From Trichobilharzia szidati (taxonomy: Eukaryota > Platyhelminthes > Trematoda > Strigeidida > Schistosomatidae): a stretch of DNA of 64,000 bases. Position numbers and translations under genes: made by a program. Of the stretch, positions 1 to 10,794 are shown one piece after another (positions within the stretch are counted from its first letter, which is position 1; each line of letters opens with the position of its first letter). The stretch lies in NCBI GenBank assembly GCA_944472155.2, contig OX235272.1, positions 7,796,354 through 7,860,353 of the forward strand. Reading direction: 5' to 3'. Below the pieces are notes generated by a model. It searched no databases. It was not told the origin of the DNA and saw only the letters and a list, made by a program, of their open reading frames with translations.

Positions 1-748
1 CCTGTCAACTCTCAGTCAGACTGTTCCAAAGTAAACAACTTTCTGTCGGAAATTAGTCAGTGGGCCTCTTCAAACGGTCTTAAGTAATCCAGGAAAGATT
101 AATGGGGAGCAGTAAAGAGGGATTTGCATAGGGCTGCATAGGGCACTAAAAGCTGTTAGTAGGGGAAGTGGGATTTCGTTAAACCAACTGGTTAACACTA
201 TTGTAGATAGACATATAATGTCATGTAAGAAACTAGCCAATACTATATTATCAGACCCCGAGCATCCTCTCTATACGCAGCTCTCTCCTTGCATTTCATC
301 TGGTAGAACTAGAATCAACTATAGGAGGCTATATGCTAGGACTACCAAGTATAAAAACTCCACAATACCTTATCTGGCACAGTTGTTATGTGATGAGAAA
401 ACTGTTAGGTATGATACGATCAACTTACTGAGGCACTCTAACAAATAGTTCCCATTAGCTTTTGTTCTCCTTTCTTTGTTACTATTATATTGTTGCTCAC
501 ATATTTTATTACACACTAATTTTATATTTCATATGCTGTGATGCATTGTTTAAAATGTGAATGCAACGCTGTTCTTTTTTATTTCTTTATTTATCTTTTT
601 TCTTTTGTTGTTCTTGCTTTTTATTTTTAAAATCTTATAAAATTTACGAAGTAATTAGATGCAATATTGTAATGCACGCTGAAAATTCCATACCTGTACC
701 ACAAATACTGTTTGGAATAAAGCTATTATTATTATCATTAATAATATT
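1..748 (+). mobile_element. CR1-like LINE fragment (RT C-terminus and 3' end)
   Basis: Bases 1-84 match the post-YADD part of the CR1-like RT seen at 9.7 kb and 16.5 kb. From about 145 to 448 one frame encodes the conserved C-terminal tail (motifs VDRHIMSC, DPEHPLYTQLSPCISSG, YARTTKYKNS) and ends in a stop. Between them, bases 86-118 are the reverse complement of the YCSPLVFPGL-coding segment, so a small piece was inverted and the rest deleted. The 3' UTR ends in the family signature GCTGAAAATTCCATA ... TGGAATAAAGCT plus TTATTA repeats near 748. The copy is cut by the window edge and is not functional. Confidence 0.85.
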
Positions 749-749
749 G

Positions 750-1650
750 GTTTTGTGACCTGACATTAATGAGTGTTTTGCAATGGATGATGCTGGATTT
801 CTATTTAGATTAATTGCGTTGGGATTTTCTATATGATTTTCTATATATGACATGGAGTGGACAATAGCTTCATTTCACCAGTTTTGTTCCTATCAAATAT
901 AAACGTTCCCTAGTGAAATGTTTGTTCTCAAGGGCCCAAAGAATATGCACAAGTGACACAGTGATGGATGAGTTTCGACAAAAACATTCAGTTTTATTAG
1001 CTAATGGTTATCCGGAGAACTTTATCAATTGTCACAGTAAAGAAAAACCACATCTAGAAAAGACAGTTTCTGTACAAAAGAAAGCTCTCCTTATTAGCCT
1101 ACCATTCAAGGGCGACCAGATTATGCAGTTGACAGCTCAAAGACTTTGGTTAGCCATCAAACGCACATTCTGCGCCGCATCTCTTTTTCTCATTTGCTGA
1201 ACATTTTCGATCCCTGTACCTACGAATAAAGGACGAAATTCTATGGACTCTACTTCAAACTGTATCTACAAGTCCACCTGCAGCTGCGGTGACACCCATA
1301 TAGGTAGAAACAACAGAATATTCCAATGTCGTCGAAAAGAACATGTTCCAAAATGGCTACTAAATCATATAGAAAATCCCAATGCGAGTAATCTGAATAG
1401 AAATCCAGCATCATCCATTGCAAAACACTCATTAATGTCAGGTCACAAAATCAATATTAATGACTGTTTCATAATTATTTCACATAACTCTAATTCAAGG
1501 TTGGTTATTGAAGGTGGTGGAAGCACTTTGGGGGATTAATCACATAGAGCCTAAACTGTGTGTACAGTCAAAACAATAGACTTCAATCTCCGCCTACCAT
1601 GGACAACATGACCTCACTAAATGTGATGATTGGTCATTAGTATGTACTTT
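750..1650 (+). mobile_element. Penelope-like element PLE-1, copy 1, broken
   Basis: Bases 913-1200 encode a PLE pre-endonuclease stretch (NGYPENFINCHSK). Bases 1243-1539 encode the GIY-YIG endonuclease: a CIYKSTCSCG block, then HIGR in the YIG position, then the downstream SSIAKHSLMSGHKI helix. Bases about 750-860 carry the last part again on the minus strand (HIENPNAINLNRNP, SSIAKHSLMSGHK). The copy is therefore flanked on its left by an inverted piece of its own 3' region, a layout repeated by the other PLEs here. The YIG tyrosine is H, and frameshifts separate the RT-side and endonuclease parts. Confidence 0.75.
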
Positions 1651-2455
1651 TGTTTTTTGTATTTAACTGAGTAATTGTCATGAACTTTATTTTATTATTG
1701 TGCACCAAGCATGTTAGTTGTAAAGCGGTTGTAAAGAAACTACGAAATGACGATATGATCTCGCGAAATTTGTCTTCTTAATGCCTTATTCAAAAATATT
1801 TTTTCTCCATTAACGTTAGCACACATCCACTACCTATGACAAGGATCCTTCAATGACCCTGTTTCTATTTTAACTGAACCCTGCCCAATACCATTAATTA
1901 TGCCATATATATAAATATATATATTATACAGATTGAGGATAATATCACTGACAGCCCTTCAAATTTTATTCGGTATTCGCCCTCTAGAAAAGTGGAAACT
2001 GATTGGGTAATCAATCGTCTTGGCTAACAATGATAAGAACTAATAATGGACATAAGCACATGACTAACACACAAAAATTTCAACATAACCACTGTAAAAC
2101 AAGATTCATTGGGACTCACAAAACCTATTCCAATGGCAATAAATACGCCAGATAATATATGGAATGGAGGCTGAAAGAATAAAATGAACAGAATGGAGAG
2201 CAGTTTTAAAGGTCGTATACTGTGTGTTTGATAGAGAAAAAAACCCGGTTATAAATGAACTTTACTATAAGCTTGTATTCGTCATGATATCCTTTATAAT
2301 ATAAGAGCCATTGGAAAAGCACCATCTTTCATTTTTGTGATTTTATCAGGAGACAACAGTAGTATTGAGAAATTGTTTTCATCAAGTTTTCTTATAATGG
2401 AGACACCTGATTCGTGCACATTATCACAGACGATAGCAAAGAATGGAATTAAATT
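1651..2455. other. AT-rich intron-like stretch
   Basis: No repeat family or long reading frame is recognised. The only supported feature is the exon at 2120-2170. A minus-strand acceptor-like site near 1993 would lead to a short frame with an early stop and might be a last exon, but I cannot support it. Confidence 0.4.
2120..2170 (-). CDS. Exon (51 nt) of an unidentified multi-pass membrane protein gene
   Basis: On the minus strand a pyrimidine-rich acceptor (TTTATTCTTTCAG) precedes 17 open codons, PPFHILSGVFIAIGIGF, followed by the donor GTGAGT. It starts and ends in phase 0, as does the end of the exon at 5039-5260, so the two can join directly. The peptide is hydrophobic and would form part of a further membrane segment. 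The intervening intron would hold a CR1 and a PLE-2 copy. No clear terminal exon was found downstream. It is short, so confidence rests on the splice sites, the phase match and the composition. Confidence 0.55.
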
Positions 2456-3505
2456 GAATTAAAAAGGACTATACCATCCTGAGAAGGATGTTGAAGGTAG
2501 TTAGTAGGACTAGTGGTGTAAAACTCAGTCAGCTCGTCCCTGCATTAGTTGAAAGGCATCTGAATACATGCGAAAAATGGTCTAAAACCATACTCTCCGA
2601 CCCCCAACACCCCCTCTATTCCCAACTCTCGCCTTGTATCTCATCAAGTGAAACCAGAAATCAGTATAAAATAATCTATGCTCGTACAACCAAGTACATG
2701 AACTCAACGATACTATATTTGGCCGGTGCTCTAATTGACGGAGACAATGTTAAGTGTGAAACCTATGAATTGCTTTGTTGTTAATAACATAATTTCAGGC
2801 CCTTTTATTTCTCTCTTATTTGGTATTCTATAGTGAATTCCTTCTCAAACTTACTTAGCTACCTAAATTATTAACATTGGTTTACTTTTTTGTACTTTAC
2901 TTTACTCCTTCTTTTGTGTATCTACTGGTTCCGACTATATTACCTCTATGAGTATTACAAAATTGTTCTGTCACTAACCATCATGTAATTATTAGTTTTT
3001 GTAGTTGTTGTTGTTGTTTATTTGTGTTCGGCAACATTAACTGACAGTCTTGGTTGGGAACGCTATTATCACCATCTTAAAATTTTGCATTATGCAGCAT
3101 TACTCACACTACCACTACAAACACCGCATTAGACCTGACAAGAAAACGACCCTGAAATGTTATTTTATGATTGGCGATAAACATTCTTAAATATCATTTC
3201 ATAACTTCTTGTATGACTATAGCTTTACTGTCACCATGCATAATCATATCATAGCTTCCACTACCCAACACTGAGATATTATTTTATGTTGTCTATTTTT
3301 CTTTCTACTTCTTGGTGTTATTTTGCATTTTAAAAAAATTATTTTTTGTTTTATTTTTGTTGTTTTTGTCTTTATATTTATTTTTTGAAATATTCCTTTA
3401 AAATGCTTGATAAAATTAGATGCAAATATTGTAGATATGTGCTGAAAATTCCACACTGTACCACTAGTACTGTTTCTGGAATAAAGCAAATTATTATTAA
3501 TTAAA
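2456..3505 (+). mobile_element. CR1-like LINE fragment, copy 2
   Basis: The coding part begins with a degraded LKKDYTILRRMLKVVSR block near 2460. It continues to a stop at 2784 with the family landmarks VERHLNTCEKW, DPQHPLYSQLSPCISSS and YARTTKYMNS. A long AT-rich 3' UTR follows to about 3505, ending in GCTGAAAATTCCACACTG ... TGGAATAAAGCAAATTATTATTA. Only the last 100 or so codons remain, a typical 5'-truncated LINE insertion. Confidence 0.85.
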
Positions 3506-3790
3506 TTGCCATTCTGATGAGAGATGATACCTTCCTCTAGACTGACAACTCGCATCTACTCTATATAGTAGTTTGAGGCTGATGAGAGTATCATCAGCTG
3601 GTTGTTAGAAGGACATTTTAACATGCGGTGCCATCATGAAAACGTAGAATGACAAACAGATCTCTTTCTCTCATGCAGTGATCTTAGAGTGAGAAGAGTA
3701 GAGTTGCATACTAATTGTCATACACTGCAACCATGATGAACATTGAATTAGATATGATGGAGAAGATTTCTGGCTCAGGTGGACGATTTT

Positions 3791-3980
3791 GATGTGGCTG
3801 TGTTCTCTGAGCTAGCTGGATGGGTTATAGTTGAGAAGCTTTCATCACCCTACTAGGTGACATCTTCAGCGCATACTTCAATTTGTTGAAGTAAGCTTTT
3901 AGATTTCTCCACGAGTTTATTAATCATCTCTCCCGGTGGGTGACCTTGGACGTGATTGGTTGTTTTTGTGTGATTTCACA
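3791..3980 (-). repeat. PLE-2 inverted terminal repeat, left arm
   Basis: This is a near reverse complement of 4633-4820. The minus strand contains CTGAAGA (3863-3869), a stem made of CACC and GGTG around a short loop, and GAAAGC (GAAA at 3840-3843), the arrangement of a type I hammerhead ribozyme core. Confidence 0.75.
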
Positions 3981-4632
3981 TCCTCTAGGCTACTTGTATT
4001 AGAACTGATTGTTTCTTTGACTTGAACTTTGACCCTTTGTGTGTGAGGTTTCTATCTTATCGGTTGATAAATTTTGTCAATCTCGATGTGTCTATTGATT
4101 GATGATTCACTGGAATACCAGGGAGGCTTCCAAAAATTCTCTAGCATTTTTGTTGTTTCCTCTGTCTAATATTTGAACGTTGGTTGTCCCAGTCAAATTG
4201 ATGTCCGTAGTTGTCTGTATGCAGCGATATAAGGGAGCGAGTCTATATCATGTCTTTTGACAGCTAGCTGATGTCCGCGGTTACGAAGACGAAGGGGACG
4301 TTCACTTCGGCCAGTGTAGTGTTTTTCACACTTGTTACAATTTATTTTGTTGATGATGTTGGTTTTATCTTCTTTCGTTGTTGAGTCTTTTGGTTGACAT
4401 AGAGCTGAGTGAAGCGATTTTGCTGGTTTGTGTGATACGTCAATTTCTAAAGGTTTGAGGAGTCTTGAAGTGATTTCCGATTTATCCTTTATATATGGTA
4501 GGGCAACTATCTTTGTGCTTTCCTTTGGGGCTTTTGGTTTGATAGGTTGGCGTTTGGGGGTATATGTCTTTTGATGAAATTCCGTAGATATCCATTATTT
4601 TGGAAGACGTCCATGAGATATCTTTCTTCAAG

Positions 4633-4820
4633 GTGTGAAAACACGCAGAAACAATCAATCACAGAGTTGAAGGTCACTGGAGGAGATGACTAATAAACTC
4701 GTGGAGAAATCTAAAAGCTCACTTCAGTGAATTGAAGTATGCTCTGAAGATGTCACCTAGTAGGGTGATGAAAGCTTCGCAAATTAACTATCCAGCTAGC
4801 TCAGAGAACAAAACCACATC
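4633..4820 (+). repeat. PLE-2 inverted terminal repeat, right arm, hammerhead-like
   Basis: CTGAAGA at 4744-4750 fits the CUGANGA core. A CACC/GGTG helix follows, then GAAA at 4770-4773 and AGCTTC, where AGCT is a minimal self-complementary stem III. Cleavage would be expected after the second T, before CGCA. The stem II base has unpaired U/G bases, so activity is uncertain. Hammerheads in Penelope terminal repeats are established knowledge. Confidence 0.6.
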
Positions 4821-5038
4821 AAGAACATTGACTTGATTAACAAACGGGAAGAGTGGATAAATGTTATTTCTATTCACTTTGTTATGCGGTCAGTATTATT
4901 CTATCACTTTTCATAAGGAGACCAGTAGCCATACAATACTTATCCTCATGTGGAATATTTAGACAAATCGAAGCACAGTGTTACATAGAATAATGACAAA
5001 TGAGAGTGAAATGAACACTTTTTAAATGCAACACTTAC

Positions 5039-5260
5039 ACCGAATAATTGATAAAGAATGTAGAACGTGCATCCTAGGATAATGAATACCATACTTATTA
5101 AAAAGATGACGAAATATCCAGCATCTGATAAACGTTTCGATTTGAAACTGATAAGCGATGTTAATAGTCCAATAATAGCTGTTAAAAGCAACGCAATCAA
5201 GCTGTATACCCAGCATAATTCAAGGCAGTATAAAACAACGACTACACTCCATAGTATGAT
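5039..5260 (-). CDS. Exon (222 nt) of an unidentified multi-pass membrane protein gene
   Basis: The strongest host-gene signal in the window. On the minus strand CTCCCTTTTTCTAG is an excellent acceptor and GTAAGTGT an excellent donor. Between them 74 codons are open in phase 0. The peptide has three hydrophobic stretches: one around VVVVLYCLELCWV, one around LIALLLTAIIGLLTSLI, and one around YFVIFLISMVFIILGCTFYI. A short basic loop (FKSKRLSDAG) separates the last two. It is unlike any transposon family here. It joins in phase to the exon at 7588-7663 upstream. I cannot name the protein. A tetraspan, transporter or receptor subunit would all fit. Confidence 0.75.
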
Positions 5261-5369
5261 CTAGAAAAAGGGAGATCAGAAGAAGCAAATGAATTCACGG
5301 AGAAAACAATAAATTTATTATGAGTAGACATTTACAAGCATTCAACACTTGTGGTTTGTGTGTTTATAT

Positions 5370-5935
5370 CATATCGATATCAGCCGTTCATAACGCAGTC
5401 AGTATCAATCGATGAGGCTGTGAAATTACATCGACTGAGATGGTTAGGGCATGCGTTACGTATGCCTAGTCATCACATTCCTCGACAATGGCCAATGTTA
5501 GCTGATAGAGGGTCAGGCTGGAAAAGAGCCAGCGCTGGTCAAACCAAAACATGGCCTCACCAGCCAATGTAATCTACAACATTTAGTCTAGGCCATGTAG
5601 GAAAGTGTAGACCTCCTGGTTGGGGTCCTCGAGACGGTAAAAACCAATGGTTGGAGACAATCGGTGACATGGCTCCAAATCGTTCTCAATGGCGCAGATG
5701 CATCCATTCCTTGTGACTTATGATTTCCAATGAAACTATATTGTTCTTCGTTATTACTATTCCTTTGTCTCACACCTCTGTTTACTGTCTAAATTATGCA
5801 TTTCTTCTACATTTCTTCTCTTGCATTGTGTGCTATATGGAGTGTGGCGACTTGAACTGCTGCACATCTGTGCAAAGTTCTATGTCGCAAACAGATGGAC
5901 AGACAGACAGACAGTATTTCTTTACTAACTACATT
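5370..5935 (+). mobile_element. RTE-like LINE fragment, family X (C-terminal tail and 3' end)
   Basis: Bases 5410-5572 encode a DEAVKLHRLRWLGHALRMP block, then GSGWKRASAGQTKTW, the usual C-terminal signature of an RTE-type LINE protein (about 55 residues). A WLETIGDMAPNRSQWRRC-like remnant continues to about 5715. The AT-rich tail runs to a CAGA-rich stretch near 5905-5922. Family X differs from the much commoner SR2-like family Y here. A second, longer copy lies at 35.5-36.7 kb on the minus strand. Confidence 0.75.
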
Positions 5936-5942
5936 CTCTGTG

Positions 5943-6132
5943 CGTCGGTGGGACAGTGGTTAGGACTCTCGCCAACCATGCACATGGTCCGGGGTTCCAT
6001 CCCCTGCCGGCGAACACCCGATATCTATGGTCGGCCTGCAAAATTGGGCTACCGATATCACACGCTGAAAATTCCATACTTGTACCAAAAATAAGGTGTG
6101 GAATCAAGCTATAATAAAGAAATAAATAAATA
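5943..6132 (+). mobile_element. tRNA-derived SINE with CR1-like 3' end, copy 1
   Basis: The head carries a box A-like GGGACAGTGGTTAGGACTC and a box B-like GGTCCGGGGTTCCATCCCC, the two internal RNA polymerase III promoter boxes of a tRNA-derived SINE. The tail (GCTGAAAATTCCATA, CTTGTACC, GTGTGGAATCAAGCT, then ATAA repeats) closely matches the 3' end of the CR1-like LINEs here. The shared tail suggests mobilisation by the CR1 machinery. Confidence 0.8.
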
Positions 6133-6474
6133 TCGTCCATTTTCGAGGTAACGAAAGTCAGCAGTTATCACCCAAATTGCATTTTATAAAGGATAATGAC
6201 CATTTTATGGTCAATGAGCATTGATATGAGTTACACACTGACATCGATTTGTAGTCGTCACTATCATTCGGTCCGCCGCAAAGCGCCAAGTGATGTTGCA
6301 TTTTATAAATAACCACAGAACAATAAACAAGTTTCTCAGTGATTTTATCAGAGAGGTTTTCGGATTGAATATTTTTCGATCGTAAAAGACGGTAAGTAGA
6401 TTTCTCAACTGCTTTCATCTCAACTTTTTATTTACGTGTAACCATGTAGTTTTGTCCTTTTAGGCCGGGTATTA

Positions 6475-7405
6475 TTATATCATTATTATTGTTTCCTTTA
6501 ATTCCTAGAGGGACATAGGGCTTCAGCCGTGCGTCTCCATTGTGTTCGGTTCCCTGCCAGAGTCTTCAACTGACTCCAAGTCTGCCCACGTGCTTCCATC
6601 TCCTCTTCACACGACCTCCTCCAAGTCACCCTTGCACTGACGACCAACTCACCGCTTCCCTTTCGGGTTTCACTCGAGCAATGTCTTGTCTAGTAATATC
6701 ACTTGATGGTTTCCTCAGAGTATGACCAGCCAATCCATCTCGAATTCTTCCTGCCTATTTGTTTCACAATCGGTTCCTGGTTGGTTGGCTCTCAGAGATC
6801 TCTGTTGTTGATCTTTTCTGGCCATCTGATCTTGAGTATTGAGCGAAGACAACTGTTAATGAAGGTTTGTAGTTTGTTTGAGATGCTGTTTATGACGCGC
6901 CAAGTCTCCGATCCGTATGGTGAGTAGCACTGACTTCACATTGGAGTTGAAAATCCGGATCTTATCTTCGTTTTGATGCTGAGTGTTGTTGACCTCCACA
7001 CAGACTTGAGAGTAGTGAAAGCTTGTCTTGCTTTTCCGATTCTTGCTTTGATGTCCTCGTCAGTTCTGCCTGTAGTTGAAACGATGCTTCCCAGGTCGGT
7101 AGGTAAAGGAGGTTGTTTCTTTCAGGTTCCTTCCATTTATGCTGATTGTTGTCAGTTGTTGTTGTTGGTGGTGTTGTTGACCAGGAATCTTCATCACCCA
7201 CCTCTGTTTTCTCTGTGTTCACCTGAAGTCCTATCTTCTCTGGATGGTTCTTCTGCCAACTTGTTGCTTTTCATTTGCATATCTTCCAGTTTGTTGGTGT
7301 TGACTTCGAACTCCGAAGACGATCTGCCTTCACCATTGTTAGTTTAGTCTTTGTGCTTGATCATTTTCCAGCGGTGGTCCCTAAGGTCATGCACTTCTTC
7401 TTCTA
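6475..7405 (-). mobile_element. RTE/SR2-like LINE fragment, family Y, copy 1
   Basis: Reading the minus strand, bases 7222-6962 and neighbouring frames give the C-terminal half of an RTE-type protein (a GSETW-like region, FINSCLRSI-like and KRxWRWIGH-like blocks in pieces). The 3' end is GAAGCCCTATGT ... GGAA followed by ATAATA repeats at 6475. Several frameshifts are present. It lies in the intron between the exons at 7588 and 5260. Confidence 0.75.
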
Positions 7406-7869
7406 CCAAGTCGATTATATGCGATAATGATAGAAATTTCAGACGATAGTTGTAGAAACTGTAAAATTGTTCGAATTGCACTGATTATGATTTCACTACG
7501 TCATGTGATGCAATATTTTTTTCTACCACTTCAAGTGAATTCATGTATTGTGAGAAGTCAGAACTATTTGGTAAATTCAGAACTTACCACAAACATTATT
7601 GTGATCAATCTAAGGTATCCCCGAACACATATCAAGCATATGTTCAAGAATAAACCAACGCCGCTGAAATAAATGATCAAAAGATATAGAATGAGTGTGA
7701 TAATTAGCATCAACAACACATCAGTTTGTCTTTAGACCACTAATCCTGATGAAATTCTCTATTATTAATAAGGCCTTTGAAGAAATTGGTTAATTGACAC
7801 CGTCAGTATGACTTAGTCCAAACTATGACAGTTTACAAAATTTAAAACAATTATTTCCCACTATGAATT
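7406..7869. other. Intron-like stretch containing one exon
   Basis: Apart from the exon at 7588-7663 I see no repeat family or coding frame in this AT-rich sequence. Confidence 0.4.
7588..7663 (-). CDS. Exon (76 nt) of an unidentified multi-pass membrane protein gene
   Basis: The minus-strand acceptor TCATTTATTTCAG is followed by one base that completes a codon, then 25 open codons containing VGLFLNICLICV and GYLRLITIMFV, then the donor GTAAGTTC. Its first base (C) completes the GG left by the exon at 12518-12574, giving glycine. Its phase-0 end matches the start of the exon at 5039-5260. The peptide is a membrane segment, a short RGYLR loop and the start of the next segment. Independent phase agreement on both sides is the best evidence that this is real. 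Confidence 0.7.
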
Positions 7870-9147
7870 TACACAAAGCAATAAGAAGACGTAATTTGTC
7901 TGAATCCTGTAATGTATTTGCACAGCACATTTCGAACAATCTGATCACACACGGACTTGTCATAGGAATATATATGAAATTAATAAAGAAGTAAGAGGTG
8001 AGAAAATGGACAAGTTAGGTCAAGTTTAAAGAACATATTCAAGGTCAAAATAACAATGAAGACCACTAAACCAAATAGCAGAGGTAATAGTACGTCTACC
8101 CTGACTAGTATCAAAACAAAATTTACCAGGGGAGGTTTAATGTGACGACGAATTGTTTCTGAACGCATAAAGGTGGCTTAAACTTTCTAATTGCTATGGC
8201 TTCCACAAACTTTAGGATACGCCCCAAGCACGTTTTATAGATAGGTTTAAAAGATCTGTTGACGTCAATTTTATGTCCTATCTCTATAATATGTTTCGCG
8301 ATAGAAGAGCTAGGTCTCCTGTTTTCGCCGTTAATAGGTTCTGGAGATTCCATTTATTTCTGTATTTACCAATTTGAATGTACGTGTGGTTACATATACG
8401 TCGGTGGCACAGTGGTTAGGACTCTCGCCGACCATGCACATGGTCCGGGGTTCCATCCCCTGCCGGCGAACACCCGATATCTATGGTCGGCCTGCTAAAT
8501 TTGGGCTACCGATATCCATGCTGAAAATTCCATAACTGCACTGAAAATACGGTGTGGAATCAAGCTGTAATCAAAATAAAAAATAAAAAAATACATAGGA
8601 AGGACTCATCGATCTCTGCAAGTAAGTGCTTCAGAGCATATTCCTAAATGGTTCCAGAAACAAATGGAATCCTCAGAACCTATTAACGGTGAGAACAGGG
8701 GACGTAGCTCTTCTATTGTGAAACATATTATAGAGACAGGACATAAAATTGACGTCAACAGATCTTTTAAACCTATCTATAAAACGTGTTTGAGGAGTAT
8801 CTTAAGGTTTGTGGAAGCCCTAGCAATTAGAAAGTTTAAGCCACCTTTATGCGTTCAGAAACAATTCGTCGTCACATTAAACCTCCCCTGGTAAATTTTG
8901 TTTTGATACTAGTCAGGGTAGACGTACTATTACCTCTGCTATTTGGTTTAGTGGTCTTCATTGTTATTTTGACCTTGAATATGTCCTTTAAACTTGACCT
9001 AACTTGTCCATTTTCTCACCTCTTACTTCTTTATTAATTTCATATATATTCCTATGACAAGTCCGTGTGTGATCAGATTGTTCGAAATGTGCTGTGCAAA
9101 TACATTACACGATACAGAGAAATTACGTCTTCTTATTGCTTTATCTA
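7870..9147 (+). mobile_element. PLE-1, copy 2, with ~480-bp inverted repeats, SINE inside
   Basis: Two arms, 7870-8356 (minus) and 8662-9147 (plus), each encode the same PLE endonuclease C-terminus (KHIIE.GHKIDVNRSF, CVQKQFVVTLNLPW) with only a few differences. The plus copy begins at about 8353 with the GIY motif region CIYQFECTCGYIYVG, is interrupted by a SINE at 8400-8590, and resumes with R.HRSLQ-like and EHIPKWFQKQM sequence. So the SINE sits inside the GIY-YIG domain. Both ends match at TTTGCACAGCACATTTCGAAC and its complement. Confidence 0.8.
8400..8590 (+). mobile_element. tRNA-derived SINE with CR1-like 3' end, copy 2
   Basis: Closely similar to the copy at 5943. It has a box A region (GGCACAGTGGTTAGGACTC), a box B region (GGTCCGGGGTTCCATCCCC), a CR1-like tail (GCTGAAAATTCCATA ... 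GTGTGGAATCAAGCT) and A-rich end repeats. It is flanked by ATAC on both sides (8396-8399 and 8591-8594), a possible short target duplication. It interrupts a PLE endonuclease frame, so it is younger than that PLE. Confidence 0.85.
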
Positions 9148-9407
9148 GTTTCCAAAATGTCAGAAAGACAACGCGACAATAGAAAATAATCAGATAGTCT
9201 GTGAAGTTGTGTAATTTTCAGAACTTTACATGAAATAAAAAGCACCCCACATAATCAACAGCTTTATATCCAACTCCAGTATGTAACTTTTTAGAATTTA
9301 CTTTAACCAGAGATAATGAAATTCTCAATTATGTCTGATATGCAATGTTCTACAAATCCATTGGATGCAATAAGAATCTTCCAAATAAGAAATTAATTAC
9401 ACCTACA

Positions 9408-9470
9408 GATATTAGATGGTTGGAGGCAATCCACAGATAGCCTTGGATGTAGGTTTCGTGCTATTTGCAA
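9408..9470 (-). mobile_element. Hammerhead SINE (HH-SINE) 3' fragment
   Basis: Reverse-complement similarity to the 3' end of the element at 55175-55388: GATATTAGATGGTTGGAGGC at the edge, then TAGGTTTCGTGCTA, the reverse of the hammerhead segment TAGCACGAAACCTA. The tRNA-like head is missing. Confidence 0.6.
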
Positions 9471-9479
9471 ACCTGACTG

Positions 9480-10735
9480 ATAGAATTTTATTCTGCATCA
9501 AAGAAAGGACTAGACACATTAAACTAGTTACTTATGTTCAGTCAAAGCTCACCTACAGATACCTTTGTCAGGGAAAGTCGTCCACTTCGTTGCTTACTGA
9601 GGCTGATGTCCCTCAAGGCGCTGTCTTTTCTCCTTTTCTGTTTTCTTTCTTCTTGCATGACTTGCCTCACTCTGATGAAATGAATGTTGTTAAGTATGCC
9701 GATGATCTAACTATTTCAATATCTGTCAACTCTCAACTTGACTGTATTAAGATTAACAACTTTCTATCAGGAAATAGCAAATGGTCTTCGTCTAACGGCC
9801 TTAAACTTAATCCTTCCAAATGTCAGACTGTCAGCTTCAGTTTCCGATGGAAGAGAAAGTTAAATGAAGCCATTGGTTCCTATGGTCCTTGCAAAGTTGA
9901 TGATACTGATATAGAAACCCATTCTGAAGTTAAGTATCTTGGATTAATTCTTTCTTCTGACCTATCCTGGTCCTCCCATGTCTTAGCGATTTCTAAAAGA
10001 ATATTTCGTCTGACTTTTTACATTAAGAAGTTAAGGCACTCAGGCATAACTCAAGCAACCCCTCCTCTTCCTATTACAGTTTGTCAACTCGTGTATTTTA
10101 CCTATTCTTCTTTACTGTTCACCCTTGCTTATTATTTCCGGGATTGCTTAAAAAAGACTATGTCATACTTCGTAGAACTCTGAAGAATGACTGTCAGTAG
10201 GACGAGTGGCCATATCGTTGACATCGTCACTGATAGGCACTTGATGTCATGCAACAAATTCGCTAAAGGAATTTTGTCAGACTGTGAGCACCCATTATAC
10301 CCGCAGCTCCAACCTTATGTCTCCTCCTCAGGTAAAACAAGAAGTCTTTCCGGAAGAATTTATGCACGTACGTCCAAGTATAAGACTTCCACTATACCAT
10401 ATTTCGTGGCACGTACTTTATGTGATGAAAATAGTGTCAGGCATGAACTAACTAACTTTCTTAGCACTACTAAATAAACCATTTCCTTCACTCTTAAGGC
10501 ATCAAACTTCATTGTTATTGTATTTCTTATATTTATAATCCTCTCAATTTTTTTGTTTTGTGCTTTTTTTCATAAGTGTAGACATAATTTAAGCTGTATT
10601 ATAACTGTTAACTCTGTATTTCCCCTTACTATACCATATAAACAGAACATTAGACCCAATAATCTATAACATGCTAAAGTTTCCAAACTGAATCGACAAT
10701 ACTGTTTGAAACAAACTCACTGTTATTATTATTAT
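9480..10735 (+). mobile_element. CR1-like LINE, copy 3 (RT palm to 3' end)
   Basis: A broken RT. Bases 9540-10183 contain the block DVPQGAVFSPFLFSFFLHDL (RT motif B region), the catalytic KYADDLTIS (motif C, YADD intact), GLKLNPSKCQT and the VKYLGLILSSDLSWSSH block. The frame is then lost across the YCSPLVFPGLL region. Bases 10187-10477 hold the C-terminal tail (TDRHLMSCNKFAKGILSD) to a stop. The 3' end at about 10690-10735 is TACTGTTTGAAACAAACTCACTG plus TTATTA repeats. Confidence 0.85.
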
Positions 10736-10794
10736 TATTATATTTAATAATCTCAATTCGTGCTTTGAATATTTTTGACTTTATGTCGTAGATG

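Larger units (their letters stand above)
3745..4845 (-). mobile_element. Penelope-like element PLE-2, copy 1, with inverted terminal repeats
   Basis: Minus-strand reading gives remnants of the PLE-2 protein seen best at 40.2-40.7 kb: SEITSRLLKPLEIDVSHKP, SLHSALCQPKDSTTKEDKT, then the endonuclease block INKINCNKCEKHY. The coding remnant (about 4080-4632) is flanked by two copies of one ~190-bp sequence in opposite orientation, 3791-3980 and 4633-4820, both with a hammerhead-like core. Inverted terminal repeats (PLTRs) are a recognised Penelope trait. Frameshifts and stops make it non-functional. Confidence 0.8.

Noticed and set aside
3567..3600. GGCTGATGAGAGTATCATCAGC looked like a hammerhead start
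   Set aside because: It is a plain palindromic hairpin (CTGATGA/TCATCAG) with no GAAA half after a stem II.
5067..5264. Plus-strand 65-codon open stretch
   Set aside because: It is the antisense of the minus-strand membrane-protein exon at 5039-5260, which has splice signals and sensible composition.
9416..9480. Start of a 255-codon open stretch as a real protein start
   Set aside because: The first ~40 codons come from an HH-SINE fragment and unrelated sequence. The LINE homology begins later.
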